A stretch of 64,000 nucleotides of DNA from Thunnus maccoyii (GCF_910596095.1 NC_056543.1:20710042-20774041), one strand, 5' to 3'; shown: positions 32,668 to 45,047, counted from the first letter of the stretch. Numbers and translations: made by a program. The notes: generated by a model from the sequence alone, not told the origin.

Positions 32668-35600
32668 ATGAGGGGAATGATGTGGGTTTTTGCTGTATTC
32701 ATCCTCTCGGTGTATGAAACATGGAGTCTGGACACAGGTTTGAACACTGATCTATTTCTTTCGCATGTGGTTTCACTAAATATTGTTTTAGCCTTAAGAA
32801 GATACACCTTTGATATACAAAATATAGCTTTTAGATACAAAGCAATACAGACGTAAATGCAAATTCAGCATGAACGTGTCATTTATGGTACTTTATATTG
32901 TATGTAAATATGTAGTGTGAATATATTGTTGTTAACATGCAGGGTAACTCGAAGTAATATATTTTATCACTGTGTAATCTGGGACATATTGGTGATATCT
33001 TGAGACTGCAAGTTCAAGTGTTCAGCCGCTTTGAGATTTCTCTTACATTGTCTTGGTATGACTCAGTGTGGAAAGAACCTGCATGGAGGTGGGGTAATAT
33101 AGAAGCTGACAAGGGAGAAAAATGTTCCATAACATGTATAAAAAAATGTTGCCCCATATTTTCTGAATGAGCATGCTGCCACTTATGCACAGGAAATCAT
33201 GATTCCACATCAGGGTAACACTGTGATGCAGTTTTTCTCCATTGTGGGGCTTCTAAGAGGTGGAAAAGACAATTATATTTGAGATTTGAGGTTTTAATAC
33301 ACCACCACAAACATGGCATTTTACCTGTCAGAAGTAAACAGGTCTCAGACCCCCATAACACGCCACCGTCAGTCAATGAACCTTGAATTTTCCAATTCAT
33401 TTCTTTGAAATAACAAGTGTCATGAGTTTTTTAAATGCTGGCTAAAGAAACTGCACAGGTTTCTTTTTCTTCATAGCTGTCTGTGATTCTTTATTTTTTG
33501 CTGCAGTAAATTGGTCAAGTGAGACCACGTGTAATTGCATTGCCTCACACCTCAATTAATCAACGAACTAACTAACTAACTCAACTAAATAACTAATAAA
33601 GAATAAACCACACTGATTGTTGCTCTGATGATTGAACTCTTCAGGGTGAATCACTGCTGCTTCCTTGCTAAAAAAACACACATTATCACATTATTTTACT
33701 AACCACTTCCATCTTTCTCAGGATCTCCTCAAAGCACTTTGATGAACACTTCTTCATCTGCTCCTAAAGTTTATGGTAAAATCATTTTAACCATTTTCTC
33801 TCTGTTTACTTTATACTATGAGTAAAATGTTGGAAGTTGAACATGACAGTATGCATTTTTATCCGCCTTTTCCTTTCTATTCATTCTTATTTCAAACATT
33901 AAGATCTGTTTTCAGTTTAAATCAAGTGAAATCATGTAAAAAAAAATAGCTTTGAAACTTTATGCCTGAAGAGGAAAGATTCAGTTATTATTTTTTGTTT
34001 ATTTTGTACTATTAGTATAAAATATAAAGAGGATACCGAGTGTTGTCCAATGCTTGTTCAATTTGAAAAAAAAAAATTACAATTGTTCAGTATCTCTTAA
34101 AATACACATTTGGGTGTTGTTAGCCTTGCCTCATTGTTCTTAAAATAACTTTATTTTGAAAGTTTACAGCTGGTGGGTTTGACTTCATTTTGAATGACAT
34201 TTTATCACTTTGGAATAATAGGAAGGTTTCTTCATGGGACAAAGTTTCATAACATATTTCCAGTTTTACTGTCGGTACTGAACAATGACAAACTATATGA
34301 TTTATTTGTAAACTGTCATACCTGAGTTTAATGCCTGTTTTTGTCTTCGAATGTCAGTGTCCCATGAAGGATTGGATCCATTTGCTTCTGGTTTTTCATG
34401 TTTTTGTGTATATTAGGACCTGTGGAATTTGTATTTTATGACAGAATAAAACCAAACCATGAAATCAGCACAGTCATTACACCGTTATACCCAAAAATAA
34501 TATAACTATCCTTGCCTTTTTTTCAGTTGTCAGAAATGCATCTTTCAATCTGGGGAGCGATGTTAACCTGACATGCAGCAATGAATCGAGGAGTGAGATA
34601 ATGTTTGTATTGTGGAAAATAGAATTGAAATATAAAGACTGCAGAATTGCCCACAGTAATGATGGCCAAAGTGAAGACTCCTGCAATGATGGCAAGTCTC
34701 TCGAAAACACACCCACTATATACCTGCACATCCCAAACTTCTCAAATGATGATGTGGGAACCTACCAGTGCGAGACGGTTTACACAGGAGGAGCTGATGC
34801 TCATATGATCAACGTGGATATCATAGGTAGGACTTTATTTTTCTCCTCACTGGGACAGATGACTGGCAAGAACCATCTAATTGAGAAGGGTAACTTGTTA
34901 AAGGGTAGAATAGTATTCGTTTTACTTGCCTAGATTTTGAAATATCTGCTGCTTAGCCTTCTGTTGCAAACAAAATGGAGGATAAAATTGTTTTATTTTT
35001 GACACTCAAAGTGCTCAAAAGAGACATTTGAATAACCCAACATCAATATGCCTTTTACAACACAATGCCCCTGTTATATCTGGAACTATTTTATACTGAA
35101 TGTAAGAAATAGTGAAAAAGTAAGCCTGGGCAAGCAAAATTAAAACAATTGTATAAGCATGGCTAGGGTTTTTTGTGTGATTTAAATTGTGTTTTAATAC
35201 AGCAAACCAAAACCACTCAGCAAGTGTAATTTCTCCTGTTTTGTCTTCCCTGGCTCAGCTCCTCCCAGTATATCAGCCTGGTTAGAGCGGAAGGGCAATA
35301 AGACGGTTGCTGTGTGCAAAGCTGAAAGTGGAAAACCTGCTGCCAACATTAGCTGGAGCCATCTAGAAAATTCATCATCTTCAAAAACCTGGCTTGGCTC
35401 AGATGGATTCTTTATAGTAGAAAGCCGCCTGGAACTCCCTGAAAACATGGATCCAAAAAACCTGAGCTGCACAATCAGACATCAATCCTGGGAAGGGGAG
35501 AAAACTTTGGTACCAAAATTCACAAAAGGTCAGCCTGGGGAGCACAAGGGTAAATGTTTAAGCTTAGTTTTTTAGTACAGAAGAAATAAGTTTAGCTTTT

Positions 35601-36150
35601 TATATTTGTTTACGTTTCTGACAAGGTGTTTTTTAGTTATAGTGGTATTAATAAGTTCATGAATAGATGTCACGTGTAGTGTTAATGTCCAGTGGATTGC
35701 TGACAACCCTTTACTGTTTCTTCTCTTGCGGCAGATTCTCATTTTACTTTGATATGCATCCTCACGGTTGTAATAAGCATTGCAGTTTTGGCTGGAATCT
35801 TATTCTTGGCACAAAAGAAACTAACAATACTGAGGTGAGAATATTCACTTGATAAATAACTGATTAGATGAACTAATTGTGAGCTTTTTTGCTAAGTAAT
35901 TTAGCTGGTTTGTGTATCTTTCCCTTTTCCAGGTGTAGCAAGCAGGCAGACACATCACCATCCAAACCTCTGCCGGTAGGTAATCTTTCTGTAACATACT
36001 CAGCATTTTTGAGTTCTATGTGTTTTTACTGCACGTTGTTGGGTTTTGTTCATGACACCTCTCTGCATTTGTCAGACGGCAGAGGATGTGGAGGAAGTGG
36101 AGCCATACGCCAGCTATGTTCAACGTGTCAACTCTATCTATAACTCATAA
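32668..36150 (+). CDS. CD200 receptor 1-like inhibitory immune receptor
   Basis: A type I membrane receptor that dampens myeloid cells on binding CD200. Exons are 32668-32737 (signal peptide), 33722-33775, 34527-34826 (V-type Ig), 35259-35549 (C2-type Ig), 35735-35834 (membrane span), 35933-35975 and 36076-36150. They total 933 nt (310 aa) with agreeing phases. The key match is CKAESGKPAANISW in the second Ig domain against human CKAVAGKPAAHISW. The tail VEEVEPYASYVQRVNSIYNS aligns with human EEDEMQPYASYTEKNNPLYD. The membrane helix is about residues 242-262. A second donor at 35528 would shorten the stalk by 7 codons in frame. The human NPLY docking motif is NSIY here. The ligand gene CD200 lies about 14 kb away on the other strand. 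Confidence 0.88.
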
Positions 36151-36178
36151 AAATCCTGCACATGCATCACATTCACAC

Positions 36179-36230
36179 GCACACACACTCACTCACACAC
36201 ACACACACACGTGCGCACACACACACATAA
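36179..36230. repeat. (AC)n microsatellite in cd200r-like 3'UTR
   Basis: CA/AC dinucleotide tract starting about 30 bases after the receptor stop codon. Confidence 0.85.
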
Positions 36231-39200
36231 TGCACATGGCTCTCTGTGAGAAACTGAAGGCTGTGAAACTGAGAAATGGTGAAATAGTAACCAGAGAGGA
36301 GAGTGAGATGAAAGATTTTCCGACAAGAGAGGGAGCCTCACAGTTGAATTCTGTCCTGATAAACTTGACTGATGGAACGGGGGATGTACCTAATGTCACA
36401 CACTGGCCCACATGCACAGTACATGCAGCCCACTACTCGCTGTGTGGGCCTTTACGTAGAACATTAACAATAACTACACATGCAATGAACTGCTCAATGG
36501 GAATGAATGCCGTCTTCAGCTGTACGCAGCGGCAGCGTGCCAAGACTACAGACCTATGGATTTTTGATGATGCTGATAAAATACGTGTACTGCAATTATA
36601 TATGATTACACATATTTATTGATGAACTGTAAATAGAAGCTGCATCGATCTCGATGAAGTTAATATTATGTAAAGTATTACGTAAAGATAGGTTCAATCA
36701 TATAACCCTCTCAATGTTCATATGGACGTGTCAGTATGTTTTTATGATAGACTTTTGAATTGTTTGTCTAATTATGTAATTACATGTATTAAAAATACAT
36801 CTTACCTCAACTGTAAAAAACAAACCACACACTCATGTTGTTTTAAGTAGGTTACACAAAATTAATAAGAACACTAAAAATAGTACATAGGTATGTGCAG
36901 GGTGTAGTCATACCCAATGATATGATACAAGTGTGAAAACCAGTGTGTGGTTTTGTTTTTCACTGCAGTTACTATTTAAAAAGGTTACATTTGGGATTAG
37001 ATCAATGTGACTTGTTCATTCTTAGTGGACATTCATCAAAATGGCGACAGATGCTCGGTTTAACATCCACCTTTTGTCACATGATTGATGATTGCCAGCA
37101 CAGGATGATAATCTAAATAAATGGTGAGTTTCCAAATTCGGTTCACTACTCTCACAATGACTGTAAACCAATTTCTGAAGAAACTGATCAGTGATATAGG
37201 AAATTCAAACTGGAAAAAGGGACTTTTCTGCCATCTAGTGGTGTAGATCATAACACAATCTTACATCAGAGCGATCATGTCATGTTCAAGTGAAGCTGTC
37301 TGAATAATAGCTAATAATAAGTACATAAATGTAGCACTGACTAGGTGCCTCCAGTATTTACTACTGTAACATTATATTCAATAGCAGTTAATGATGGATA
37401 TTTGAGTTATGGGAAGCTGATACTTAGAAGCCTTGTGAGTAATACTTTATAAGGGTACAACTCACACTTAAGTAACACCTAGCTAATGCATAAGCTATGA
37501 TGATTTCATGCATGAATAACTGAATTGCACACTTTATGTGATTAGTTAACATTTAATAGATAGTCAATTAATGAATGCTGACATCGATATGCCACCAAAT
37601 TAGCTGAATTCCAGTTATAGTAAAGAGCATTTTATACTCATGCATTTGATCAGCCTCTATGAAGCTGCATTTTTCTTTTATCAAACTGGTAGTCAGACGC
37701 AAACATCTATATGTTGCTGCATGAGCCAATGTTCTTTATGCCATGTTTACAAGCCAGCAACACTAGATGGATGTATTGTACATGATAGGGTTGTATCATG
37801 CTTTAATCTTATACTCACAGTAACTGTGGGTATAAAAACTTATAATTAATGTATGAAGTGACTGTGATAATGTGATAATCATAGTAACTTGATCATGTCT
37901 TAATGGAGAGCAACATGAATTAATGATACATCCTGTATCAATTCATGCTTGAAATCATCATGACTTATTTTCTGAGTATATTATTTGTACTCTTATTATA
38001 AAGTGTTATTGCCTAGTGCACAGCCAGGGTGCAGACTTCCCTTTGAATTCTGCTATTAAATCAGAGGCTGCAGCAACTATGACTTATCGTCCCTTCACCC
38101 TGATTATTTAGTTGTACATATAAAAAGGGGAAGCTGTTTTGTTTTTTATGTATTTCTGTCCACAGAACTCGACACACTTACACATACAGATTCTTAGTTT
38201 TTCACTTGTAGCAAAGAACCTTATTAAAAGTTTGACCTTAAATTGAAGAGATTATTACCATGACTTCTTTCAAATATTTTTTTAGAAATGCAGTTGATTA
38301 ATACAACAGAATAATCAACAAAAGCGGCACTTGTCAGACTTTTAATCAATAAAAAAGATCAAAATTCCCACAATGAAACAAAGGCAACTCTCAGTACTAC
38401 TACTATTACTCTACCACCTAACCAAACATATAAATAATCTCACAGTTAGATACAGGCCTTGCAAACATATATACAAAACATAAAAAATATAAATTCTTTA
38501 GCCTTAAATATCTATCTAGTATATTGAGTGGTGTGCAGTAGTTCTCAGGAGCACTACATTGCAAAATGAGCACAAACTCTAAAAATGCTGATTACAACAT
38601 GTGTTGTGGACACAAATTATATAAAAATTACATTCTTTATCATGAAATGGATAATGTGGCAGTGGCACAAATTGCGCACACATTTATTATGTGAACAGTA
38701 TGTGAGCATGTAAACAACATTAATTTAGGCCAGTCTAGACGGCTAAAACGTTCCATTTCTAAGTTGAGCTTTTCTGACTCTGGTGACTGCTGGTGGAAGT
38801 ATTAACAGATACACTGTCACAGACAGCAAGGCATGTCAGCACCCCCCGAAAACTGAAAGCAACACATTAAATACTGAAAGACCCCTGAGTCATTCAGGTC
38901 ACTGAATACACCCAAGATTCTGAATCATTCAGGTTGTGGGGTCTTAAATATCTATTTGTAGTATGTTTGGGTGGTGTGCAATAGTTCTGAGGAGCAAACA
39001 CGCTGACCACAATAAAAGGTTTTGTAATAATAATTTAAAAGGTGGTATAATCACATACAAATTTGACATACAGTAGCTTTATGGTGGCATGGTGTAACCA
39101 GCAGTGGTACGTCAGAAGCTACTGCATTTCCTGTTTTGGAAACGGTTGCTGTTCTTGAAGATCTGTAGAACTGATTAACCCTCTTGAGTGGAAAAAAATA

Positions 39201-39280
39201 TTCAGGTACAACACCAGGGTGAGTTGCCTTTACTTCCAGATTGTTGCTAATGTCATGACATTTCAGGAATCCAGGCACAT
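36231..39280. other. intergenic region / 3'UTR of cd200r-like
   Basis: The first few hundred bases are probably 3'UTR of the plus-strand receptor. Beyond that the sequence is AT-rich and holds no recognised gene. Two short related phrases (ATATCTATTTGTAGTATG and ATATCTATCTAGTATATTG, each followed by GTGGTGTGCA) near 38,505 and 38,945 suggest a local duplication. Confidence 0.4.
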
Positions 39281-39289
39281 CAGGCTTAA

Positions 39290-39499
39290 AAACTCCAGAA
39301 TCTCCTGAGGTTGAGTTTCTTCTGCAAAGACGTCAATAACGGTGCAAGTTTGCCCTCTTCAGGAAGGAACATCACAGTTGTGTTCAGGCTTGAGGTCATC
39401 TCAGAAGCAGAGAGAAACGGCTCTGGGCTGGATTACCACAACCAGCTGCTGTTGTTTGTGGATGTTTCTGTTTTTCATTTTGTCAGATTTTCCTAATTG
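39290..39499 (+). pseudogene. possible degenerate Ig-type exon
   Basis: A plus-strand frame of about 69 codons reads LRLSFFCKDVNNGASL, then GRNITVVFRLEVI and AERNGSGLDYHNQLLLFVDV. It loosely recalls the BTLA-like V exon at 43.4 kb (FWCK, LTFKW, DDGLY, INVSVS) but lacks the second cysteine and a clear acceptor. It may be a relic or chance. Confidence 0.2.
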
Positions 39500-39643
39500 A
39501 AGATCAAGCTTTGATTGGCAGTTCAACTAGACATTTCTTGCACACCATTACAATATATTAGACGCTTTCTCTTGTTTGTGATATTATCTACCAGTCCTGC
39601 ATCTTACAATGTAGCTCAGATGAACTTTTCCTCTTGTTTCTGT

Positions 39644-40285
39644 TCACCCCATAAGTACATAATCGTCTGAACATTCTTCTTTAGATGAGCACTCGGATAC
39701 AGGTTCAGCTGGGATATTAACTATGGCGTAGTCACATTCATCGTCAGTGGTTTCTCTGGTTCTTCTTGATCCTTGGATACTGCTGTGGTCAATAGAGGCG
39801 TATGTAACGTCCTCATTAGGCTGTCATGAGATAACACAGAGTGAGCTGGTAATACCTCTGTTACATTTCATTTACTCTACATTTTCATACAGTGCTTTTG
39901 CAAGCATCACATTTTGTGATGTGGTTAGTGGGTATGACTTTTTGCAGATGAAACAGCCCTACAGTTTTATTTAGCTACAACAGAGGCCTCACTCTAATGT
40001 TCACATAATATGCAAATCTATCAAGGCAGCACCTCTGACGGTGCTATCATAAAAGCTCACCAACACACCCATGGCACTGATAACGATGAAGATTTATGCT
40101 CAACAACAATGAACTTAACATTGATGTAACATGGGCAGGACTACCTTATTTTCTGTGCCGCTTTTATCATCTGCAGAATCCCCTGAAACAGAGAATGTAA
40201 ACACATAAAATACTGTGCTGTATATAGTGTTTATATACTAAATAGTATTATAAATGTAGTGTTACCTTTCCTTTTCTTCTTTGTC
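39644..40285 (-). pseudogene. BTLA-type cytoplasmic tail exons without ectodomain
   Basis: Three minus-strand exons (40285-40266, 40182-40145 and 39820-39644) with good splice sites join in one frame into a 77-residue tail. It begins TKKKRKGDSADDKSG and carries EDVTYASIDHSS (ITIM form VxYxxI), DECDYAIVNIP and DDYVLMG then stop. The arrangement of paired YAxI-type motifs resembles the BTLA-like tail at 44.6-44.9 kb and human BTLA (VYASLNHS, EYASI). The upstream membrane exon should end in phase 2, but I find no membrane or Ig exon on this strand between 40.3 and 42.9 kb. Either the ectodomain exons are too diverged to see, or this is a remnant gene. All splice sites and the frame are intact in what remains. 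Confidence 0.6.
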
Positions 40286-40299
40286 CTGACAATAAAACA

Positions 40300-41223
40300 A
40301 ATGGAAAATCATTAGATCACATCGAGGACACAGTCATTCAGATCAACATAGCATTTATCTGTTCTTTCAAACAGAAATAAAACCCATGGGTGTGGAATAA
40401 ATATGTTTAAAAGACTGAAAATCTTATCATTGTGCCTTTCACATCATAAATTGTGATAAAAAATAATATAAATAGGATGTGCAACAGCTTTTCAGAAGTG
40501 TAGGTTTTACCCAACAGCAGTGTTTCCTTGACAGCTTAACAGATGACAGCTCATGCTGCAACAGGAAACTCTACATATGCGCACAACCACATCTGTCTGT
40601 GACCAACTGTCTGTCAGCGACTAATTGCACAGGACCTAGAACTTAACATGCTTTTAGGTCAAGATCTCAGCTCACGTTGTAACAAATACATACTGTCGTA
40701 CAAATTGCAAAGCTGTTGAGTGAAATTCTTCATGTTTTCTTGTTGTTGACAAACACACTAGCTGAAGCGGTCTAATCTTATCCAGTAGCCAGTGTTTCCT
40801 CGCTGAGACAAAATGCAGAAGCTGCTTGCCAAACAGTCAAAATACAATATCGTTTCATTTAAAACATAAAGTGCTTTCAGCTTTCCTATATTGTTATTTG
40901 ATTGTCTTCAGTTCTTCTAATAAAACCCTCAAGTAGTAGTTTTAATGAAGCTTTCTTTATAATTGAATTACCACATGTAAGTTTACTCTCTACAATGTGC
41001 ATGTATGGATGATTACTCACCCTGAAGTACAGTTTCCCATGATGTGCTGGCAGGTTCTGGATGTTCAGACTATATGTCACACAGGTGGCAGGTAGCAGTG
41101 CTCGGTTGCTGAAGAGCAACTCTAACCCTGTAGTAGACACTGATCTCTCTGATCTCGCTGCTGCTGTATGTGACTGCATACAGGCCACAATAAAGAGAAA
41201 GCTGGAAGAGCGAGACAACAGAC

Positions 41224-41269
<46 letters not shown>

Positions 41270-42950
41270 CGAGAGAGGAAGGGGGGGGAACCATACAATG
41301 GGCTATGTGTGCTAATATTGATTTCTGGTTCACCATGGTTTCTAACACCACACGCATACTCATGCATGCATGCCTGCATACACACACGTATGCATTCACC
41401 AAAGAAAAATCCCAAATACATCAAAGGGTCAGTTCACCTGAATCACCCAAAACACAACAAACAGCGATTTGTACTGAAGAAATTGTCCAAATGAAAACTT
41501 TTAACAGTGAAGTCTGTAGATATTTCTGAGTTGCCAAGACTTTGCTTCAGGAAAGATACATTGCTATTGAGCTTTTCAAATGTAATTTTTGAATTTTGAG
41601 CCTTGTAAAATAACATTTTATTAATCCTGTCTGTATTAATGGGTGGCAAGAGTCTTAGCAGCAGCTGTCTGAAAAACATTAACAAGTAAACTATTTGCAT
41701 TGCTATAGATTGCTCCAAGTGGTCAGTAAAGCGTATATTGGTGAGCTGACCCGTAACATTTGTTCTTGTTGCTGCATTGTCTCATTTGCATGATTGTGCA
41801 AATTTTCTTGATGAGGAATATGAGGAAGTTACTGACCTTTTTTCGCATTCAGTGGAAAGTCTATTTAACTTCACAAACCACATCTCTGTCTCAAGTAGAA
41901 ATAAAACTTTACAGATATAATGATCATCCAGACATATTCCTGTAATAGGAACAATGGTAAAAATCAGTTTGGGAAGGTCTCAAAGAAGCAACTGACCATG
42001 AGGATGATCCACTGTATTCAAAGTGTTGATCAAATATAAGATGTTTAAGATTGGATAGATTAAAAAACAAACATACAAAAAACAAAAAACTCTACATTTC
42101 TACATGAATTCTATCTAAACACAAACATAATTTCACATGCAGTAGATTAAAGTACTATTTTGTTTACACTGGAGGGTGCTGTTGTAACAGCGATTCACAT
42201 ACCACTAGGCAATTATATTCATAATTGTCAACTTACACCATCTGCTGGTTATATTAAAAGAAAAGAAACAAATAATAAAAAAACCAACCACTCTTACTGT
42301 GTGCAGTGTCAAGGCAACACATCTTTCACACCTCTTATGAGGTATATGAAGAGACATATATTTAGTTTTTTATAAATAGATTTGTGTTTATTCACACCAC
42401 AGTAGCTGTTTGTCCTTACAGATTTTGGGCTGTTTCTTCATCTACGGGAGCTGCAAATGTTTGCACAGATTGGACAAGGGAAGCAAGCAAGCCTCTCATT
42501 ATTTCATAAAGACGATGGGAACATTCACATGGCCTCTGGAGCACACTGAAAACCGATGTTAGCTGTTTACAAGACTGCATGTAGCCTCTGTCTGATGGAA
42601 AGCCGGGATGCCACGACTTCCTGCTGAACTTAAAGGCCACCTGAGCCGCTTTAGGACAAAGTAGGAGTGTTGTTGGTAAACACAATGACAAAAGGCCTGT
42701 GTAGTAAATTCCACCAGTACAGTATATGTCAGGGGATAAATGTTTTCCATAACCGTCATTCCACAATTAAATTACATAAATACACATACACTGAATTATT
42801 ATCTGTGAACAAATCGAAAACTGTGCTGTAATGCACACATGTACAGGAAGGTCTGAGACCATATGTGGGAGGTCAGGAAGTGGTGAAGTTGTCATAAAGT
42901 GAAATGAGCCACATATTGTTACTGCAGTTTTAAATTACCTTTGAAGTTTC
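40300..42950. other. region between orphan tail and BTLA-like gene
   Basis: No recognisable exon. The region contains a GA microsatellite (about 41,229-41,275), a repeat-like block at 41,470-41,760, and a minus-strand frame at 42,416-42,766 of 116 codons followed by AATAAA. That frame is unrecognised and listed as a finding. Confidence 0.4.
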
Positions 42951-42955
42951 AGGGT

Positions 42956-44893
42956 ATGAACATGTCAAGACTGATGGGTAGATTTTCATACGGCTTTTTG
43001 CTGGTATTTTGCTGTTTTACATTTGTGTCCATCTATGGAAAACCTTCAGGTAAGTCTTAACGCTCTTAAATTCTCTTTTACATATACACTCATGTCTTGT
43101 TAATGAACTGTATTTAGAATAATATATTCAACATAACAGTCAAGATGTATACTTCAAAATAACATAGTTACACTCTGAACATGTGATTAAATTTCTTTCA
43201 TTACAGGAAAAAAACTAATATTTTAGATATATTTGTCAGCATTAACTATAACATTGAGAAACAGTTTTCTGTTATATTGTATCAATCTCTGAAATGATGA
43301 ACAGCCTCTCGACAAAAACGAAGATTACAATTAAGAATGTGTTAGTTTACTGAGTTTTGAGTGTAATACTTTTTCTTTTCTTTTTTTTAAATTTCAGACT
43401 CGACTTCTTCATGTGAAACTAAGCTGGTTGTCCGGAGAGGCACGACACGGAAAACTGCCCCACAACAAAATCTGACAGTCAGATGTACTGTCAAACACTG
43501 TGGACAATCACTAAATGTCTTCTGGTGTAAACAAGTCGACACAGTTACATGTCAACAGATAAATAATACGAAGAATGTGGAAATAACACAGAGCGACGAT
43601 GATGTTAAGAAACTGACATCTTTTTTGACTTTCAAATGGATTTCCACTCATGATGATGGCCTGTACAGATGTGATTTGAGAGGAAACAACTATTCGCTGA
43701 TAAGTCATACCATCAATGTCTCAGTTTCAGGTAGGCTGTTTATTTCTCCTTCACTGCCCACAAGTACCTGTAAGATGTCTTATTTAACTGTTAATTCAAT
43801 ATACTCTTCATCATTCCACATAGACATATACCAGGGGGTTGAAAATGTTGACTATAGTGCAGGTAAGACCCTTTTTTTTTTAGATTATTTTACATAGATT
43901 TTAATAGGCTAAACACTATCTAGGACTATTGATCCGGTTCTCCTTTTGTAGATGACGAGTCACCAAGTGCTGATGGTGATGGTGATAAGGACATGTCCTG
44001 GCTACCCTACTTCCTCATCGTTGTTAGCTTTGCTCTTCTGATCATCACATTGACAGCATTAACTTTCTTGGGTTTTCATGGCTTTAAACGTAAGAACATT
44101 AATATGTATTCACAGCCCAGATTACTGTAACACAATTTGTAGACCTTACCACCTAAACAATTCCTCTTTTGTCTTCCTCACAGGAAAACTGACCTACAAC
44201 CTCAAAAAGGCGCAAGTATGTCTTGAAGTGTTGCTAACTTAAAAGAAATAGTTTTCATTTTGGGAGATACACTAATCTGCGCTTTTGCCAAGAGTTAGAT
44301 GAAGAGGAAACAAGATAGAAAGTGTTAAAGGGTTAAAGTGGCTTTTATCCAGATTCTGTTATCTTTGGGCAGAGCCGCTGATTACCCGTTTACAGTCTTT
44401 ATGCTAAGCTAAGCTAACTAGCTGCTGGCTCTGGCTACATATTTCGTGTATAGTCATGAAAGTAGTATCAATCTTCTCATCTATCTCTCGGCATTAAAGA
44501 AAATAAACGTACATCCCAAAATGTTGAACTATTCCTGATGTTGAAGAGTCATAATGGTATCATGTGGGAATGTTTCATTGGCTTATCTGATCTTGTTCTG
44601 GTGTTTTGATGTCATAGGAAATGTCCACTCGTACGCTTCCAGAGTGCTGCAAGGGGAGTACCTCTTCCATTTCTGTCGTGCACTTCTCTTCAACTACTGC
44701 AGGCACACCACCTTCCCTGATGACCGATGGGAACCAGCCAACTGTGGCACCCACAGCAGATAAAAGTCAAGCATCAGACAATGCAGTGTATGCTGCCATC
44801 AACCATACACAGTCCATGATGCCTGCCAGAGAGCAGGGGACCTCAACTGAAAAAGACAAAAAACCACAATATGCCACCATCAATGTGCCCTGA
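42956..44893 (+). CDS. B- and T-lymphocyte attenuator-like receptor (BTLA-like)
   Basis: An inhibitory immunoglobulin-family receptor of lymphocytes, which in mammals binds HVEM. Exons are 42956-43049, 43398-43730, 43824-43862, 43952-44089, 44184-44215 and 44618-44893, giving 912 nt (303 aa) with agreeing phases. Residues 1-30 form the signal peptide. One Ig domain (about 33-142) has the BTLA-type cysteine layout: CTVKHCGQSLNVFWCK then TCQQ, and DGLYRC. The human counterpart is CPVKYC...VTWCKL...TC. The membrane helix is about 172-195. The tail has NAVYAAINH (Y270) and KPQYATINV (Y297), matching human VYASLNH and EYASI near the C-terminus. A Grb2-type YxN site as in human BTLA is not seen. 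Human BTLA lies next to CD200 too, which supports the call. Confidence 0.82.
44245..44540. repeat. percomorph dispersed repeat in BTLA-like intron
   Basis: Characteristic wording: CTTTGGGCAGAGCCGCTG, TTTATGCTAAGCTAAGCTAA, GTAGTATCAATCTTCTCATC and AAAATGTTGAACTATTCCTG. This is among the commonest repeats in perch-like fish genomes and supports the taxonomic call. Confidence 0.7.
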
Positions 44894-44947
44894 ACATTTT
44901 TGATTTATCATACAGTGGAAAAATGTGGATTTAAAAATGTACATTAT

Positions 44948-45047
44948 GTGGTTGATCGCTTAACTTCTCTGCCATGACTCTGTTCCATGACACAAGAAGT
45001 ATGTGTTGGTGTCATGGAACAGGCAGAGAAGTTAAGCGATCAACCAC
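44948..45047 (+). repeat. near-perfect inverted repeat (hairpin) in BTLA-like 3'UTR
   Basis: Left arm 44948-44973 pairs perfectly with 45022-45047 (26 bp; GTGGTTGATCGCTTAACTTC ... against its complement). Left 44981-44993 (TGTTCCATGACAC) pairs perfectly with 45009-45021 (13 bp). Only 7 unpaired bases (44974-44980) lie on the left side, and the loop is 15 bases (44994-45008). It starts 55 bases after the stop codon, so it should be in the mature mRNA. Confidence 0.9.

Noticed and set aside
41038-41200. Possible minus-strand exon of the orphan BTLA tail gene (pyrimidine tract, AG, open frame, GTGAGT donor)
   Set aside because: Its frame ends in phase 0 whereas the tail needs phase 2, and the peptide has no Ig or membrane features. 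The pyrimidine tract is a GA microsatellite.
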